Source of the DNA: Gammaproteobacteria bacterium
GTDB taxonomy: Bacteria > Pseudomonadota > Gammaproteobacteria > Steroidobacterales > GCA-2729495
NCBI GenBank assembly: GCA_021773815.1
Contig: JAJFJS010000026.1
Location: 68,693-132,692 of the forward strand
Direction: 5' to 3'
Length of the DNA stretch: 64,000 nt
In this document: one piece after another, positions 48,612 to 59,008 of the stretch
How positions within the stretch are numbered: the stretch's first letter is position 1
Layout: every line of letters starts with the position of its first letter
The notes under the pieces: generated by a model
Told to the model about the DNA's origin: nothing
The model's input: the letters and a program-made list of their open reading frames with translations, nothing else
Databases searched by the model: none
Position numbers and translations under genes: made by a program

Positions 48612-49399
48612 GCCGGCTCGCCGGTGGCGCCGTCAGTCCATGCGGCCAGGAAAGCCTCGAGGTGCGGCTGCCCGGAGGCGGCCAGCAGGTCGCGCACCCG
48701 GTCGAGCTCGATAGCGAGCCCCGCGTCGTCGAGCTGCCCGCGCATATGCTGAAAGCGCAGAAACACCAGGTAGGTATTGAGAACATCGGTTTCGCAGTAA
48801 TGACGAATGGCCTCGATGCCGCCCTCCTGGAAAACGGTCCAGACCTGGTCGCCGCCCATGCCCATCTTGCCGGGATAACCGAGCATCACGGCAATCGCAT
48901 CGAGGCCGGCGCGCGCGCGCGGCTGGAAACCCGACAGCACGTCCATGACATCGATATGCCGCCAGTGAAAACGGCTCAGGTAGTTGTTGTAGCGAAAGGA
49001 CCGATCCTCATCACCGGTTTCCCAGTACCGCGGCGCCGGCACGCCGTGCAACAGGGCCCGGTAGTGCAGCACCGGCAAGTCGAAGCCGCCGCCGTTCCAG
49101 GACACGAGTTCAGGCCCGTACTGCTCGACGCCGTCATAGAACCGCCGGATCAGATCGCCCTCATCGCTGTCGACATCACCCAGGCTCCAGACCCGCAGAC
49201 GACCGCCCGCGTTCAGCACGACCGAGATCGCGACAACTCGATGCTGGTACAGCGGCAGGAACTCGGACCCCGATTCCTGGAGGCGACGAAAACTCATCGC
49301 CCGGGCGACATCCGCATCGTCGAGATCGACCAGCGAATACAATCGCCGGCCGAGGTCGACGTCGGGCACGGTCTCGATATCAAAAACCATCGTATTCAT
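48608..49399 (-). CDS. predicted PolB-like 3'-5' exonuclease
   Basis: DEDD-type 'MVFDIETVPDVDLG', 'ELVSWNGGGFDLPVLHYRAL', 'YCETDVLNTYLVFLRF'. Confidence 0.9.
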   Translation of the reverse strand: MNTMVFDIETVPDVDLGRRLYSLVDLDDADVARAMSFRRLQESGSEFLPLYQHRVVAISVVLNAGGRLRVWSLGDVDSDEGDLIRRFYDGVEQYGPELVSWNGGGFDLPVLHYRALLHGVPAPRYWETGDEDRSFRYNNYLSRFHWRHIDVMDVLSGFQPRARAGLDAIAVMLGYPGKMGMGGDQVWTVFQEGGIEAIRHYCETDVLNTYLVFLRFQHMRGQLDDAGLAIELDRVRDLLAASGQPHLEAFLAAWTDGATGEPA

Positions 49400-49779
49400 G
49401 ACGCGCTCATCAGAATGGCCACCGCCACGACGAGTCCGGCTTCGTCGCTGAGCGTCAGGTGCCCGCCCGCTATGCCGAGTTCATCGCATTTTTGCCGGCC
49501 CCGTGAGGAAAAAATCATCTCGGGTCGACCGAGCCGATTATGGATCACACCCGAATCCCTGATCCACATTCCGTGCGCGAAACCGGTGCCCATCGCCTTG
49601 ACGATCGCCTCCTTGGCTGCAAACCGCATTGCGAGGAACCGTTCCGGCCGCGCATGACGACGAAAGTGCTCGAGTTCCTCGGGCATCAGGATCCGCTTCG
49701 CAAAGCGCTCGCCGAAACGGCCGTAGGCCGCCGTGACGCGGTCCGCACGCAGAATATCGATGCCGATCCCGTGAATCAT
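49396..49779 (-). CDS. acpS: holo-[acyl-carrier-protein] synthase
   Basis: '[14 protein letters not shown]', '[20 protein letters not shown]'. Confidence 0.97.
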   Translation of the reverse strand: MIHGIGIDILRADRVTAAYGRFGERFAKRILMPEELEHFRRHARPERFLAMRFAAKEAIVKAMGTGFAHGMWIRDSGVIHNRLGRPEMIFSSRGRQKCDELGIAGGHLTLSDEAGLVVAVAILMSAS

Positions 49780-50519
49780 CCGCGCCGGGCCGCCTGCATC
49801 GCGCGTTTCATCGCCGCGACCGCGGGTCCGAGCCCGTCGAAGACCGCCTGGGCGATCAGCGCATGACCGATATTCAGCTCCATGATCTGCGGAATCGCCG
49901 CAATCGCTGCCACGTTGCCGGCATTAAGGCCATGACCGGCGTGAATTCGCAGCCCGAGTTCGGCGCCGAATTCCGCGGCGGAGACAATCCGGGCCAGCTC
50001 GGCCTCCCGCTCCCGGTCATCGGTCGCGTCGGCAAATCGACCCGTGTGCAGTTCGACGACCGGTGCGCCAGCCGCCCGGCTCGCTTCCAGTTGCCGGGGG
50101 TCCGGGTCGATAAACAACGAAACACGAATGCCGCTGTCGGCAAGCGACGCGCAGGCATCGGCAATCCGCGCCTGCTGCCCGGCAATCTCCAGGCCGCCCT
50201 CGGTCGTCAGTTCCTCACGCCGCTCGGGAACGAGGCAGCAATCCGTCGGCGCGATTCCGGCGGCAAACCGCAACATCTCATCCGTAACGGCCATTTCCAG
50301 ATTCATGTGGGTCGTCAGCGCCCGCGCCAGGCGCTCGACGTCATGATCCTGAATATGGCGGCGGTCCTCGCGCAGGTGCACGGTAATCGAATCGGCGCCC
50401 GACCGCTCGGCCAGCAGCGCGGCCCGAACCGGATCCGGGTATTCCGTGCCGCGCGCCTGGCGCAGCGTCGCCACATGATCAACATTGACGCCGAGCAGGA
50501 TGTCGGTCGCACCGTTCAT
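49776..50519 (-). CDS. pdxJ: pyridoxine 5'-phosphate synthase
   Basis: '[50 protein letters not shown]'. ATG at 50519 preferred. Confidence 0.97.
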   Translation of the reverse strand: MNGATDILLGVNVDHVATLRQARGTEYPDPVRAALLAERSGADSITVHLREDRRHIQDHDVERLARALTTHMNLEMAVTDEMLRFAAGIAPTDCCLVPERREELTTEGGLEIAGQQARIADACASLADSGIRVSLFIDPDPRQLEASRAAGAPVVELHTGRFADATDDREREAELARIVSAAEFGAELGLRIHAGHGLNAGNVAAIAAIPQIMELNIGHALIAQAVFDGLGPAVAAMKRAMQAARRG

Positions 50520-51262
50520 GCACCGATACCGTCGATGACGCCGTCGCTGAGCATGGCGGCGAGTACCTGACGCGTCTTCAGCGAGCGGCCGCCAAGGCAC
50601 CAGTTGAGCTTCTCGCGCAACAGGCGCTTGGCGCCGAGCAGTCGCTCGGGCCGGTCGAAGTCGCCGCGGCCGATCGCCAGCAGATCCGCCCCGCTGAGTA
50701 CGAGGCCGTCACCCGCACCGACGACGGCGGGCACCGGCCCGCGATCAGCCACATAGGCATACATCCGCTCGGGCTGCAGCGGCTGTGCATCGACGGCATC
50801 CCGATCGGTCACCAGGCCGTAGCCGATTTCCGCCAGCAACACGAGTTCGAAACGCCGCAAAACCGGTTCGAGTTCCTTGCCCTCGCTGAGCGCGGCCAGT
50901 GCGGCGCCGTAATGTGCGAACAGGTCGGGATGGGGATCGCCCCGGTGCAACAGGTTAATCAGCAGCTCATTCATGTACCAGCCGGCCATCAGGCGCATCC
51001 CCGTGAGCACGAGCGGCCGCGCCGTGGCTTCAGCCGCACCGAGCGTCTGCAGCGTCCCGCGCCCCGCCCAGCTCATGCGCATGGGCTGGAAGGATCGCAG
51101 CGTCTGCTTCCACCGCGAGCGGGGCCGGCGGGAGCCGCGGGCGACGAGCCCGATCCGGCCATGATGCTGACCGAGCACCTCGATAATCTGGCTCGACTCA
51201 CGGTACGGCATGGCGTGCAGCAGGAACGCCGCCTCGAACTCGACTCGCTCGATCGAATTCAT
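50516..51262 (-). CDS. recO: DNA repair protein RecO
   Basis: '[38 protein letters not shown]'; between era and pdxJ. Confidence 0.95.
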   Translation of the reverse strand: MNSIERVEFEAAFLLHAMPYRESSQIIEVLGQHHGRIGLVARGSRRPRSRWKQTLRSFQPMRMSWAGRGTLQTLGAAEATARPLVLTGMRLMAGWYMNELLINLLHRGDPHPDLFAHYGAALAALSEGKELEPVLRRFELVLLAEIGYGLVTDRDAVDAQPLQPERMYAYVADRGPVPAVVGAGDGLVLSGADLLAIGRGDFDRPERLLGAKRLLREKLNWCLGGRSLKTRQVLAAMLSDGVIDGIGA

Positions 51263-52161
51263 CCCGACTCCTCGAAGCCGAGTTGCCGCAGCGCCCGGGC
51301 GTTATCGCTCCAGTTCTCCTTGACGTTGACGCGCGTCGTCAGGAAGAACCGCTCGGCAAAGATCTCCTCGAGATCTGCGCGTGCGCGCGTGCCGACTGCC
51401 TTGATGCGCTCACCGCCCTGACCAACGACGATGCCCTGGTGCGACTCCCGATCCACCCAGATGACGGCATCGACACGGATTATGTCGGGTGCCCGCTCGA
51501 GCGCGAGAATTTCAACCGCCAGACCGTAGGGCACCTCCTGGTGCAACAACTGCAGGAGTTTTTCACGCAGTATCTCGGCGATACGAAATTCCATACTGCG
51601 GTCGGTCCGCGCATCCGGCGGAAACAGTTGCGGACCCGCCGGCATCGACTGACGGATGACATCGAGGAGTCGCTCGAGGTTCGTACCGCGACGCGCGGAC
51701 ACCGGGATGACTTCGACGAACGAGCCGCGCCCGGCGTAATTCTCCAGAACCGGCAGCAGGTCTGCGCGACGTTTGAGCAGGTCGAGCTTATTGACGACCA
51801 GGTATGCCGGTATGTCGGCTTCTCGCAACCGTTGCAGCGCATGTTCGTCGCCGCGCGTCCAGCCGCTCGCCTCGACGACGAACAGCGCGAGATCGGCGCC
51901 GACCATCGACGCAGCGGCCGAACGGTTCATCGTACGATTGATCAACCGTGCCGACCCGGCATGCAATCCGGGCGTGTCTACAAACACGATCTGCACGTCC
52001 GGCTCCGTCAGTATGCCGAGAATGCTGTGGCGCGTGGTTTGCGGCTTGGACGTGACGATACTGATCTTTTCGCCCACCAATGCGTTGACGAGCGTCGACT
52101 TGCCGGTATTGGGCCGGCCGATGACCGCCACGAATCCGGCGCGATGTTCGGTGTCAGTCAC
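51259..52161 (-). CDS. era: GTPase Era
   Basis: 'VAVIGRPNTGKSTLVNALVGEKISIVTSKPQTTRHSILGI', KH domain. GTG at 52161 preferred. Confidence 0.97.
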   Translation of the reverse strand: MTDTEHRAGFVAVIGRPNTGKSTLVNALVGEKISIVTSKPQTTRHSILGILTEPDVQIVFVDTPGLHAGSARLINRTMNRSAAASMVGADLALFVVEASGWTRGDEHALQRLREADIPAYLVVNKLDLLKRRADLLPVLENYAGRGSFVEVIPVSARRGTNLERLLDVIRQSMPAGPQLFPPDARTDRSMEFRIAEILREKLLQLLHQEVPYGLAVEILALERAPDIIRVDAVIWVDRESHQGIVVGQGGERIKAVGTRARADLEEIFAERFFLTTRVNVKENWSDNARALRQLGFEESG

Positions 52162-52831
52162 GGTCGAGTTGATCGAGCAAAAGCGCGGCCGCGGCCTGCT
52201 CGGCGCGTCGCCGGCTCGACCCCGTCGCCTGCGTTTCCAGTTCCGGATCGCGAATGCGACAGGCGACCTGGAAGGTCTGCGCATGCGCCGCGCCGGTCAC
52301 GCCCAGCAGATCGTAATCGGGCGGCGGCAACTGGCGGGCCTGCAGGTACTCCTGCAATCGCGTCTTCGCATCCTTGAGTTCGTCCTCGGCCGGCAGCGTC
52401 GCCAACCGATCCCGAAACAGGTCGAGAATGACACGATTAGCCGCTTCGAAGCCGCCGTCGAGCAGGATGGCGCCGAGCACAGCCTCCAGCGTGTTGGCCA
52501 ACACCGAATCGCGCTGCCGTCCGCCGGAACGCAATTCGCCACCGCCGAGGATGATGTGCGGCGCCAGACCAGCCCGACCCGCCGTTTCGACGAGGGACTC
52601 CTTGCGAACCAGTTCCGCCCGATAACGACTCAACCCGCCCTCGCGTACGGACGATTTGGCGTCGTACAGCGCGAGGCTGATCGTCAGATCCAGAACAGCA
52701 TCACCAAGAAACTCGAGGCGTTCATTGTTGTCAGCGGAGGCGCTGCAGTGAGTCAGCGCCTGTGTCAGCAGATCGGAATCGGAAAATTGGTAATTCAGAG
52801 CTGTTGCAGACCAATTTCCGGCATCATTCAC
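52154..52831 (-). CDS. rnc: ribonuclease III
   Basis: 'NERLEFLGDAVLDLTISLALY', 'LANTLEAVLGAILLDGGFEAA', C-terminal dsRBD. Confidence 0.97.
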   Translation of the reverse strand: MNDAGNWSATALNYQFSDSDLLTQALTHCSASADNNERLEFLGDAVLDLTISLALYDAKSSVREGGLSRYRAELVRKESLVETAGRAGLAPHIILGGGELRSGGRQRDSVLANTLEAVLGAILLDGGFEAANRVILDLFRDRLATLPAEDELKDAKTRLQEYLQARQLPPPDYDLLGVTGAAHAQTFQVACRIRDPELETQATGSSRRRAEQAAAALLLDQLDRD

Positions 52832-53193
52832 CGCTTGATCTCGACCTGTTCATCAAATGCGGCGACAAGATACAGGTTTGCCAGGTAAGGCGCGCGGCGC
52901 TCGTACTTGGCATGCACGGTAAATCCGGCATTTGTCTTCGCGATTTCAAATTCCCGCGCCTGAACCCCGGTGACCATCTCGATATCCAGACGCTTGGTAA
53001 TCGCGTTGCGAATCTCGACGATAGATGCGCCGTTGCCGTCGAGGTCATTCTTGACGTCTTCCAGAATACTGACGACTTTCATCTGCTCCATATAGAAAGG
53101 CATGACCTTGAGGACGGCAAACGCGAAAACGCCGACAAACGCCACGACGACGATGAAAGCGATCGCGGTAATACCCTGCTGTCTGGCTCTCAT
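52828..53193 (-). CDS. DUF4845 membrane protein
   Basis: 'RQQGITAIAFIVVVAFVGVFAFAVLKVMPFYMEQMKVVSIL'; between lepB and rnc. Confidence 0.88.
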   Translation of the reverse strand: MRARQQGITAIAFIVVVAFVGVFAFAVLKVMPFYMEQMKVVSILEDVKNDLDGNGASIVEIRNAITKRLDIEMVTGVQAREFEIAKTNAGFTVHAKYERRAPYLANLYLVAAFDEQVEIKR

Positions 53194-53234
53194 GATTCAA
53201 GCTCCGTATTTCAATAGGCCGGCAATCCGGCGGA

Positions 53235-54017
53235 TCAGTTGATTTCTCGGCCGATTCGGTTCCATTTCGGCATCTCGGGAAAACTCCAGTTCATCCAGAT
53301 ACGCACCGCCTTACCGACGATATTCGCATCCGGAACGATCCCGACCCCCGGGTATCTGCTGTCCCTGCTGTTATCGCGGTTGTCGCCCATCATGAAATAG
53401 TGGTCCGCGGGCACGACATACGTCCCTTCCATGCCGGGCCGGCCGGGCATCAGCAATATTTCATGTTCGGTTTCGTCAAGGGTCTCATTGTACAACAACG
53501 CGCCCCGCTGACCTTCGCCACGGTATTTACCCGCCGACTCGCTGGCGACGATTTTACCGTTGATGAACAGGCGTCGGTTGCGGTAGGTCACGGTATCGCC
53601 CGGCAGTCCGACGAGTCGCTTGATGTAATTCGTCGATGGATCGGAGGGCAGCCGAAAAACGATGACATCGCCGCGTTGCGGATCATCGATCTCCCAGACT
53701 TCCGTATTCAACACCGGCAATCGCAGGCCGTAGATATACTTGTTGACGAAAATGAAATCGCCCACCAGCAGCGTCGGCACCATCGAACTGGACGGAATCC
53801 GAAACGGCTCGAACAGGAACGAACGGACAACCAGGACGACCAGCAGGACCGGGAAGAATGACCGCGCATATTCGACGATCACCGGCTCCTTGATCGGCGC
53901 CCCCGTCGATGACGCGGCCGCATCGCGGCCCCGTCCCCACCACCACGCATCCAGCGCCCAGACGACGCCACACAGCGTGGTCGCCACGACCAGAATCAGG
54001 GAAAAATCTATTGGCAT
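53235..54017 (-). CDS. lepB: signal peptidase I
   Basis: 'RIPSSSMVPTLLVGDFIFVNKYIYG', 'RGDVIVFRLPSDPSTNYIKRLVGLPGD', 'MMGDNRDNSRDSR'. Confidence 0.97.
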   Translation of the reverse strand: MPIDFSLILVVATTLCGVVWALDAWWWGRGRDAAASSTGAPIKEPVIVEYARSFFPVLLVVLVVRSFLFEPFRIPSSSMVPTLLVGDFIFVNKYIYGLRLPVLNTEVWEIDDPQRGDVIVFRLPSDPSTNYIKRLVGLPGDTVTYRNRRLFINGKIVASESAGKYRGEGQRGALLYNETLDETEHEILLMPGRPGMEGTYVVPADHYFMMGDNRDNSRDSRYPGVGIVPDANIVGKAVRIWMNWSFPEMPKWNRIGREIN

Positions 54018-54068
54018 CGGTATTCCTGTTTAGTGGTTACTCGAGCCGCGCAGGCGCCCGGATCCCCG

Positions 54069-55862
54069 TCAGTCGCTGCCGACCTTCAGGACCGCCAGAA
54101 ACGCTTCCTGCGGGATTTCGACGCTGCCCAACTGCTTCATCCTCTTCTTACCAGCCTTCTGCTTCTCGAGCAATTTTCTCTTGCGCGTGACATCGCCGCC
54201 GTACAGCTTTGCCGTGACATCCTTGCGGTAAGCCTTGATATCGGCGCGCGCCACGATATCGCCGCCGATGGCGGCCTGAATCGGGATCGAAAACATCTGC
54301 CGGGGAATGAGTTCTTTGAGTTTCTCCACGAGATCGCGTCCACGGCGCCGTGCCGAATCCCGGTGCACAATCAACGACAGCGCATCGACCCGTTCCTTGT
54401 TGATCAGCACATCCAGCTTGACGAGATCACCAACGACAAACCGTGAGAAACGGTAGTCGAACGATGCATGCCCGCGGCTGACCGACTTCAGCCGGTCGAA
54501 GAAATCCAGCACGACCTCAGCCATCGGCAGTTCATATTCGAGCGCGACCTGAGAACCCAGGTATTCCATACGTTTCTGCACACCGCGTTTGGCCACGCAG
54601 AGCTGGATCACCGGCCCGAGATATCCCGGGGGCACGAGCAGACTCGCATGAATATAGGGCTCGCGAATCTCGTTGACCTCGCCGGCCGACGGCAGCAGAA
54701 ACGGATTATCAATCTGCCGCACTTCGCCCGAATGCATCTCGACCTCGAAGGCAACGGTCGGCGCAGTCGTAATAATCATGATTCCGTACTCGCGCTCGAT
54801 TCTTTCCTGCACGATCTCCATATGCAGCATGCCGAGAAAGCCGCAGCGAAATCCGAAGCCGAGAGCCGCCGATGATTCCGGCTCGAAATGCAGCGCTGCA
54901 TCGTTCAGGCGCAGCTTTTGCAGGGCATCGCGAAAGAGTTCGAACTGGTCCGACTGCACCGGGAACATGCCCGCGAACACGCGTGGATTGATCGGGCGGA
55001 AGCCCTTGAGCGCCTGCGCTGCCGGCGCCTCGGCCAGCGTGATCGTGTCGCCGACCGGGGCGCCGTCAATCACCTTGATGCCGGCGACGAGATAACCGAC
55101 ATCACCTGTCTCGAGCGCGGGACGACTCGTCATCTTCGGCGTAAACACGCCGACATCGCTAACGACAAAGTTATCGCCCGTCGACATGACCGTAACCTTG
55201 CTCCGCGCGGGCAACCGGCCGTTGACGATGCGGATCAATGAAACGACCCCCACGTAATTATCGAACCAGGAATCGATAATCAACGCCTGCAGCGGGCCTT
55301 CCTCACATCCCGCCGGCGGTGGTATACGCGCGACGAGTACCTCCAGCAATTCCTCCATGCCCTGCCCGGTCTTCGCACTGACCAGCGCGCAGTCCGTGGT
55401 ATCCAGGCCGATGATTTCCTCGATATCCCTGCGCACGCGTTCGGGGTCGGCAGACGGCAGGTCGATCTTGTTGATAACCGGTACGATTTCCAGACCCTGT
55501 TCGACCGCCGTATAACAATTGGCGATACTCTGCGCCTCGACGCTCTGGGCGGCATCGACGACGAGCAGCGCGCCCTCGCAGGCCGCCAGCGAGCGCGATA
55601 CCTCATAGGAAAAGTCGACATGACCCGGCGTATCGATAAAATTTAGCTGATACGTCTGGCCATCGCGCGCCACATAGTTCAGCGATACGGTCTGCGCCTT
55701 GATCGTAATGCCACGCTCGCGTTCGATGTCCATTGAATCGAGAACCTGGGCCGACATCTCGCGGTGTTCGAGCCCGCCGCACATTTCGATCAACAGATCG
55801 GCCAGCGTCGATTTGCCGTGATCGATATGGGCGATGATCGAGAAATTGCGAATATTGCGCAT
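54069..55862 (-). CDS. lepA: elongation factor 4 (LepA)
   Basis: '[29 protein letters not shown]', '[28 protein letters not shown]'. ATG at 55862 chosen. Confidence 0.97.
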   Translation of the reverse strand: MRNIRNFSIIAHIDHGKSTLADLLIEMCGGLEHREMSAQVLDSMDIERERGITIKAQTVSLNYVARDGQTYQLNFIDTPGHVDFSYEVSRSLAACEGALLVVDAAQSVEAQSIANCYTAVEQGLEIVPVINKIDLPSADPERVRRDIEEIIGLDTTDCALVSAKTGQGMEELLEVLVARIPPPAGCEEGPLQALIIDSWFDNYVGVVSLIRIVNGRLPARSKVTVMSTGDNFVVSDVGVFTPKMTSRPALETGDVGYLVAGIKVIDGAPVGDTITLAEAPAAQALKGFRPINPRVFAGMFPVQSDQFELFRDALQKLRLNDAALHFEPESSAALGFGFRCGFLGMLHMEIVQERIEREYGIMIITTAPTVAFEVEMHSGEVRQIDNPFLLPSAGEVNEIREPYIHASLLVPPGYLGPVIQLCVAKRGVQKRMEYLGSQVALEYELPMAEVVLDFFDRLKSVSRGHASFDYRFSRFVVGDLVKLDVLINKERVDALSLIVHRDSARRRGRDLVEKLKELIPRQMFSIPIQAAIGGDIVARADIKAYRKDVTAKLYGGDVTRKRKLLEKQKAGKKRMKQLGSVEIPQEAFLAVLKVGSD

Positions 55863-55879
55863 GAAAAAGACCCGCATAT

Positions 55880-55952
55880 GGGGCCTGACCCCGCAACGAC
55901 GCTGTGGAAATAAATTACGGTTGAACGTTCGACCGAACGGGGTCCGATCCCC
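55880..55952. repeat. small imperfect inverted repeat upstream of lepA (REP-like)
   Basis: GGGGCCTGACCCC (55880-55892) facing GGGGTCCGATCCCC (55939-55952). Confidence 0.45.
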
Positions 55953-55981
55953 TGTTTGCACTGCTCGGGCTGACGTGCCGG

Positions 55982-56227
55982 TCAGCCTGCGGCGATCCTG
56001 TTCAGCACGGCCTGACGGTCGAGATTGTACTGGCAAATGTCCTCCCCGTCACAAAGCACGACGGGTACCCGTTCGCCATACGCCGCGCGCCATTCGGCAC
56101 GATCGTCAACGTCACGCACGGTGATCCGGGCACGCCCGCGGATTAGCGGCTCGAGTTCCCCGAGCAACACCTCGCACAGGTGGCAGCCCCGGCGGCTGTA
56201 GACGATGAATTCGACCCCCGGCGTCAC
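55982..56227 (-). CDS. glutaredoxin family protein (DUF836-like)
   Basis: '[22 protein letters not shown]', '[17 protein letters not shown]'. Confidence 0.9.
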   Translation of the reverse strand: MTPGVEFIVYSRRGCHLCEVLLGELEPLIRGRARITVRDVDDRAEWRAAYGERVPVVLCDGEDICQYNLDRQAVLNRIAAG

Positions 56228-56245
56228 GCTGGCGTCACCATGGCA

Positions 56246-56701
56246 TCACGATAAACGCGTGATCTGCATGCCGAGCCAGGACGGCGACCGGCGCCGGGTC
56301 ACGGCCTGCAGCAGCCCGCCGGCCGCCACGCCGCCGACCAGGGCACCGAACAGCGCCCCGGCATCGCCGCTTTGCGGCGCCCAGATCGTGGCCACCACGG
56401 CGCCGCCGGCCACGCCGAGCAGCGGCAGTGCAAAAGTCCACCACACAAGTTGCAGGAAACGCCCGCCGTGAATCCCGACGCGGACACGATCGCCGGGCGC
56501 GACCCGCGGCTGCTGGCCGCCCCGCTCGACGGACAGCCGTTCGCTGCGGCGCCCGCCGACGAAACCGGCCACTGGCGCCAGTCCGCAACCGCCGCCGCCG
56601 GCACAGGCCGAGCAGCCGGACAGCGTGGCAAATTCAATATGCACACCCGCGTCGTCGCAGGCGACGACCGTGCCGTCCCGGGAAACGAACCGTTGGTCCA
56701 C
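56246..56701 (-). CDS. rseC: sigma-E regulatory protein RseC/MucC
   Basis: Cys-rich N-terminus 'SGCSACAGGGGCGLAPV', two TM segments, rse context. Confidence 0.88.
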   Translation of the reverse strand: MDQRFVSRDGTVVACDDAGVHIEFATLSGCSACAGGGGCGLAPVAGFVGGRRSERLSVERGGQQPRVAPGDRVRVGIHGGRFLQLVWWTFALPLLGVAGGAVVATIWAPQSGDAGALFGALVGGVAAGGLLQAVTRRRSPSWLGMQITRLS

Positions 56702-56712
56702 GGCGTCAGTCG

Positions 56713-57714
56713 TCAGCGTCGCGCGACGGACATCGCGACCATTCGCACGGTCCCGGGCGGAACCCCGCCCATGGCCGTGATCAGGTAACCGTCGACGATC
56801 GTCGACATCGCATGGGTCGCGCCGATATGCGATTCACCCTCGATGTCGGCGGCATCTGCAACGTCGGCCTCGATGAATACCGAAATCGTCGCCAGGCCAT
56901 CCGAAAACACCAGCTGCTCCATCGGGGCGGCGCCATCGGTCTGCATCGACTCCGCATGGGCCAGTTCGAATCCCGGCGGCAACAATCCGACGCGCCAGTT
57001 CGGCGAAGCCGGGCTTTGTGTGGCCGCCGTCGCGGCGCCGGTAACGGTGGCGCTGCGCTGCCACTCGAACGCCTCGGTAGCGATCGTCGGCTCGACCGCC
57101 TGTGCGGGGATCGATTCGGAAAACCGGATCTCGGTAAACATCCCCTGTTCGAGCCCCTGACCGGCGGCATCAACGAGCTCAAATTTCAGCGGCAAGGCCG
57201 TGCGACGATCCAGCCACAGCCGGTAACCGAATCGATGTTCGTCGACGGGCCGGATAGCGAGCATGATCGTGTCCTGCTCGGCAACCCGGTCCGATCCGAG
57301 CAATGCAGTTTCGTACAGTGCCGAATCGATCCCCGAAAAACTCGGAAAATTCGCGATATGCGCGGCAATCGCCGATGACGCAGCGCCGTGTTCCACCATG
57401 ACCTTTTTCTGGTCCGGCAGAATGCACATGACCTCGTCGGCGTTGCGGATGATCTGCCGTCCGCCCGATGTCCTGGCTGTGATCCGCTCGGTGACCCGCC
57501 CGTCATCGACGCGATGGACGATCTGCACGGTATCCATCTTGCCCCCGCACATGTGCACGAGCGTGCCCTGGTAATTGATCAGGCTGTCCGCACGCACCAT
57601 CCGCTCGAGCCAGTCGTCTGCCGATTGCGCCGCAGCGCCGAGGACCCACGACAGCGACACGAGTGCAACGAAGGACCGGAGGCACAACCCGATACCCCGC
57701 CGCGCGTCAGTCAT
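56713..57714 (-). CDS. rseB: sigma-E regulatory protein RseB/MucB
   Basis: Signal peptide, 'DWLERMVRADSLINYQGTLVHMCGGKMDTVQIVHRVDDGRVTERI'. ATG at 57714 chosen. Confidence 0.94.
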   Translation of the reverse strand: MTDARRGIGLCLRSFVALVSLSWVLGAAAQSADDWLERMVRADSLINYQGTLVHMCGGKMDTVQIVHRVDDGRVTERITARTSGGRQIIRNADEVMCILPDQKKVMVEHGAASSAIAAHIANFPSFSGIDSALYETALLGSDRVAEQDTIMLAIRPVDEHRFGYRLWLDRRTALPLKFELVDAAGQGLEQGMFTEIRFSESIPAQAVEPTIATEAFEWQRSATVTGAATAATQSPASPNWRVGLLPPGFELAHAESMQTDGAAPMEQLVFSDGLATISVFIEADVADAADIEGESHIGATHAMSTIVDGYLITAMGGVPPGTVRMVAMSVARR

Positions 57715-58246
57715 GTTGCGTCCATACGGCCGGGACCGCCGACGCCATCGCGAAATGGGAATCGACGAGTTGACGCGAAGCGGTGTTGGCATAGCGTGAA
57801 TGCGAGACCAGGTAACGCGTCATGCGCGCCGAGCCGGCAGTTGCATGATCGTCGTGAGTGGCCGCCGTGGCACGTGCCGATGCGTTTCGGTCGATGAGCC
57901 GCGTCGCGCCGGTGATATCGGCAAGGTTAAAGATGACGACCAGCGCGATTCCGGCGGCGATGCCCGCACCGACCAGCCCCGGTCCGGCCGACAGCGATTC
58001 CGGCGAACCCGCAGCGGATTGCGGCGCAACCTCGGCAGCCAGCGCCGCCGACACACGCTTGCTGATCGCCAGGCCGGACGATCCGGCGCCAGGATCCCGC
58101 AGCATCTCGCCAATCAGGCCATAGCGGGCCAGCGTCTCGCGGCTCCCGGGCTCCCGTCCGAGCCGGCGCAGCAACAACGATTCCTGCTCGGCGGGTAATT
58201 CTCCGTCCAGCAATGCAGACAACTGTTCATCAATAAACCGGGTCAT
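57707..58246 (-). CDS. rseA: anti-sigma-E factor RseA/MucA
   Basis: 'EQLSALLDGELPAEQESLLLRRLGREPGSRETLARYGLIGEMLRD', one TM. ATG at 58246 chosen. Confidence 0.92.
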   Translation of the reverse strand: MTRFIDEQLSALLDGELPAEQESLLLRRLGREPGSRETLARYGLIGEMLRDPGAGSSGLAISKRVSAALAAEVAPQSAAGSPESLSAGPGLVGAGIAAGIALVVIFNLADITGATRLIDRNASARATAATHDDHATAGSARMTRYLVSHSRYANTASRQLVDSHFAMASAVPAVWTQHD

Positions 58247-58851
58247 TTTCTCGATACCCCCGGGCCTTGATCCTCTCCGTCGACCAGCCCCCGGATGGCT
58301 GTGTCGATGGCGTCCCGGGCACGGAATATCCGTGAACGGACCGTACCGATCGGACAATTCATCGCCGTAGCGATCTCGTCATAACTCATGCCTTCGATCT
58401 CGCGCAACACGATCGCCACCCGCAGTTCCTCGGGCAGCGCATCAATCGACGCCTGCAGCGCGTCACGCAGTTCTTCGCGCTGCGCAATGCGATCCGGCGA
58501 ATCCGTCTCATGCAAATGCACGTTCGTCGCGTAGCCACCCGATTCCTGGAGATCCAGGTCATACTCCATCGGCCGGCGCTTCATCGCCACGATGTGATTC
58601 TTCGCCGTATTGATCGCAATCCTGTAAAGCCACGTATAGAACGCGCTGTCACCGCGGAATTTCGGCATGGCCCGGTACGCTTTAATAAACGCTTCCTGCG
58701 TCACATCCAGCGCCTCCGACGGGTCGCGGACGTACCGCATGACCAGCTTGATAATCCGGTGCTGGTACTTGAGCACCAGCACGTCGAAAGCCTGCCTGTC
58801 GCCACCCCGAACGCGCTCAACGAGCCGCTGGTCGTCGGACTTATCGGACAT
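58243..58851 (-). CDS. rpoE: RNA polymerase sigma factor RpoE/AlgU
   Basis: ECF sigma2 'FDVLVLKYQHRIIKLVMRYVRDPSEALDVTQEAFIKAYRAMPKFRGDSAFYTWLYRIAINTAKNHI'. Alternative in-frame start at 58863. Confidence 0.97.
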   Translation of the reverse strand: MSDKSDDQRLVERVRGGDRQAFDVLVLKYQHRIIKLVMRYVRDPSEALDVTQEAFIKAYRAMPKFRGDSAFYTWLYRIAINTAKNHIVAMKRRPMEYDLDLQESGGYATNVHLHETDSPDRIAQREELRDALQASIDALPEELRVAIVLREIEGMSYDEIATAMNCPIGTVRSRIFRARDAIDTAIRGLVDGEDQGPGVSRK

Positions 58852-58895
58852 GCCGTCGACCATGCGCCAAGTGCAGCACGGGTATCCGTCTAGGG

Positions 58896-58924
58896 CATAG
58901 ACTGGCTCGAACCGTGAAAGTTCG
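58896..58924 (-). promoter_or_regulatory. sigma-E-type autoregulatory promoter of rpoE
   Basis: Minus strand CGAACTTT - 14 nt - GTCTATG, close to the sigma-E consensus (GGAACTTT N15 GTCTAA), ~30-45 bp upstream of rpoE. Confidence 0.7.
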
Positions 58925-59008
58925 CCGGCTTATGCCAAATTGCGGATCCGGGTCACAGAAATCGATCACGACGCCTCCATGGGCGGAATGCCGGGTTGCA
59001 CCGGCATT

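Noticed and set aside
48503-49657. 384-aa plus-strand ORF antisense to exonuclease/acpS
   Set aside because: Shadow ORF.
51283-52888. Plus-strand ORFs (364 and 371 aa) antisense to era/rnc
   Set aside because: Shadow ORFs opposite highly conserved genes.
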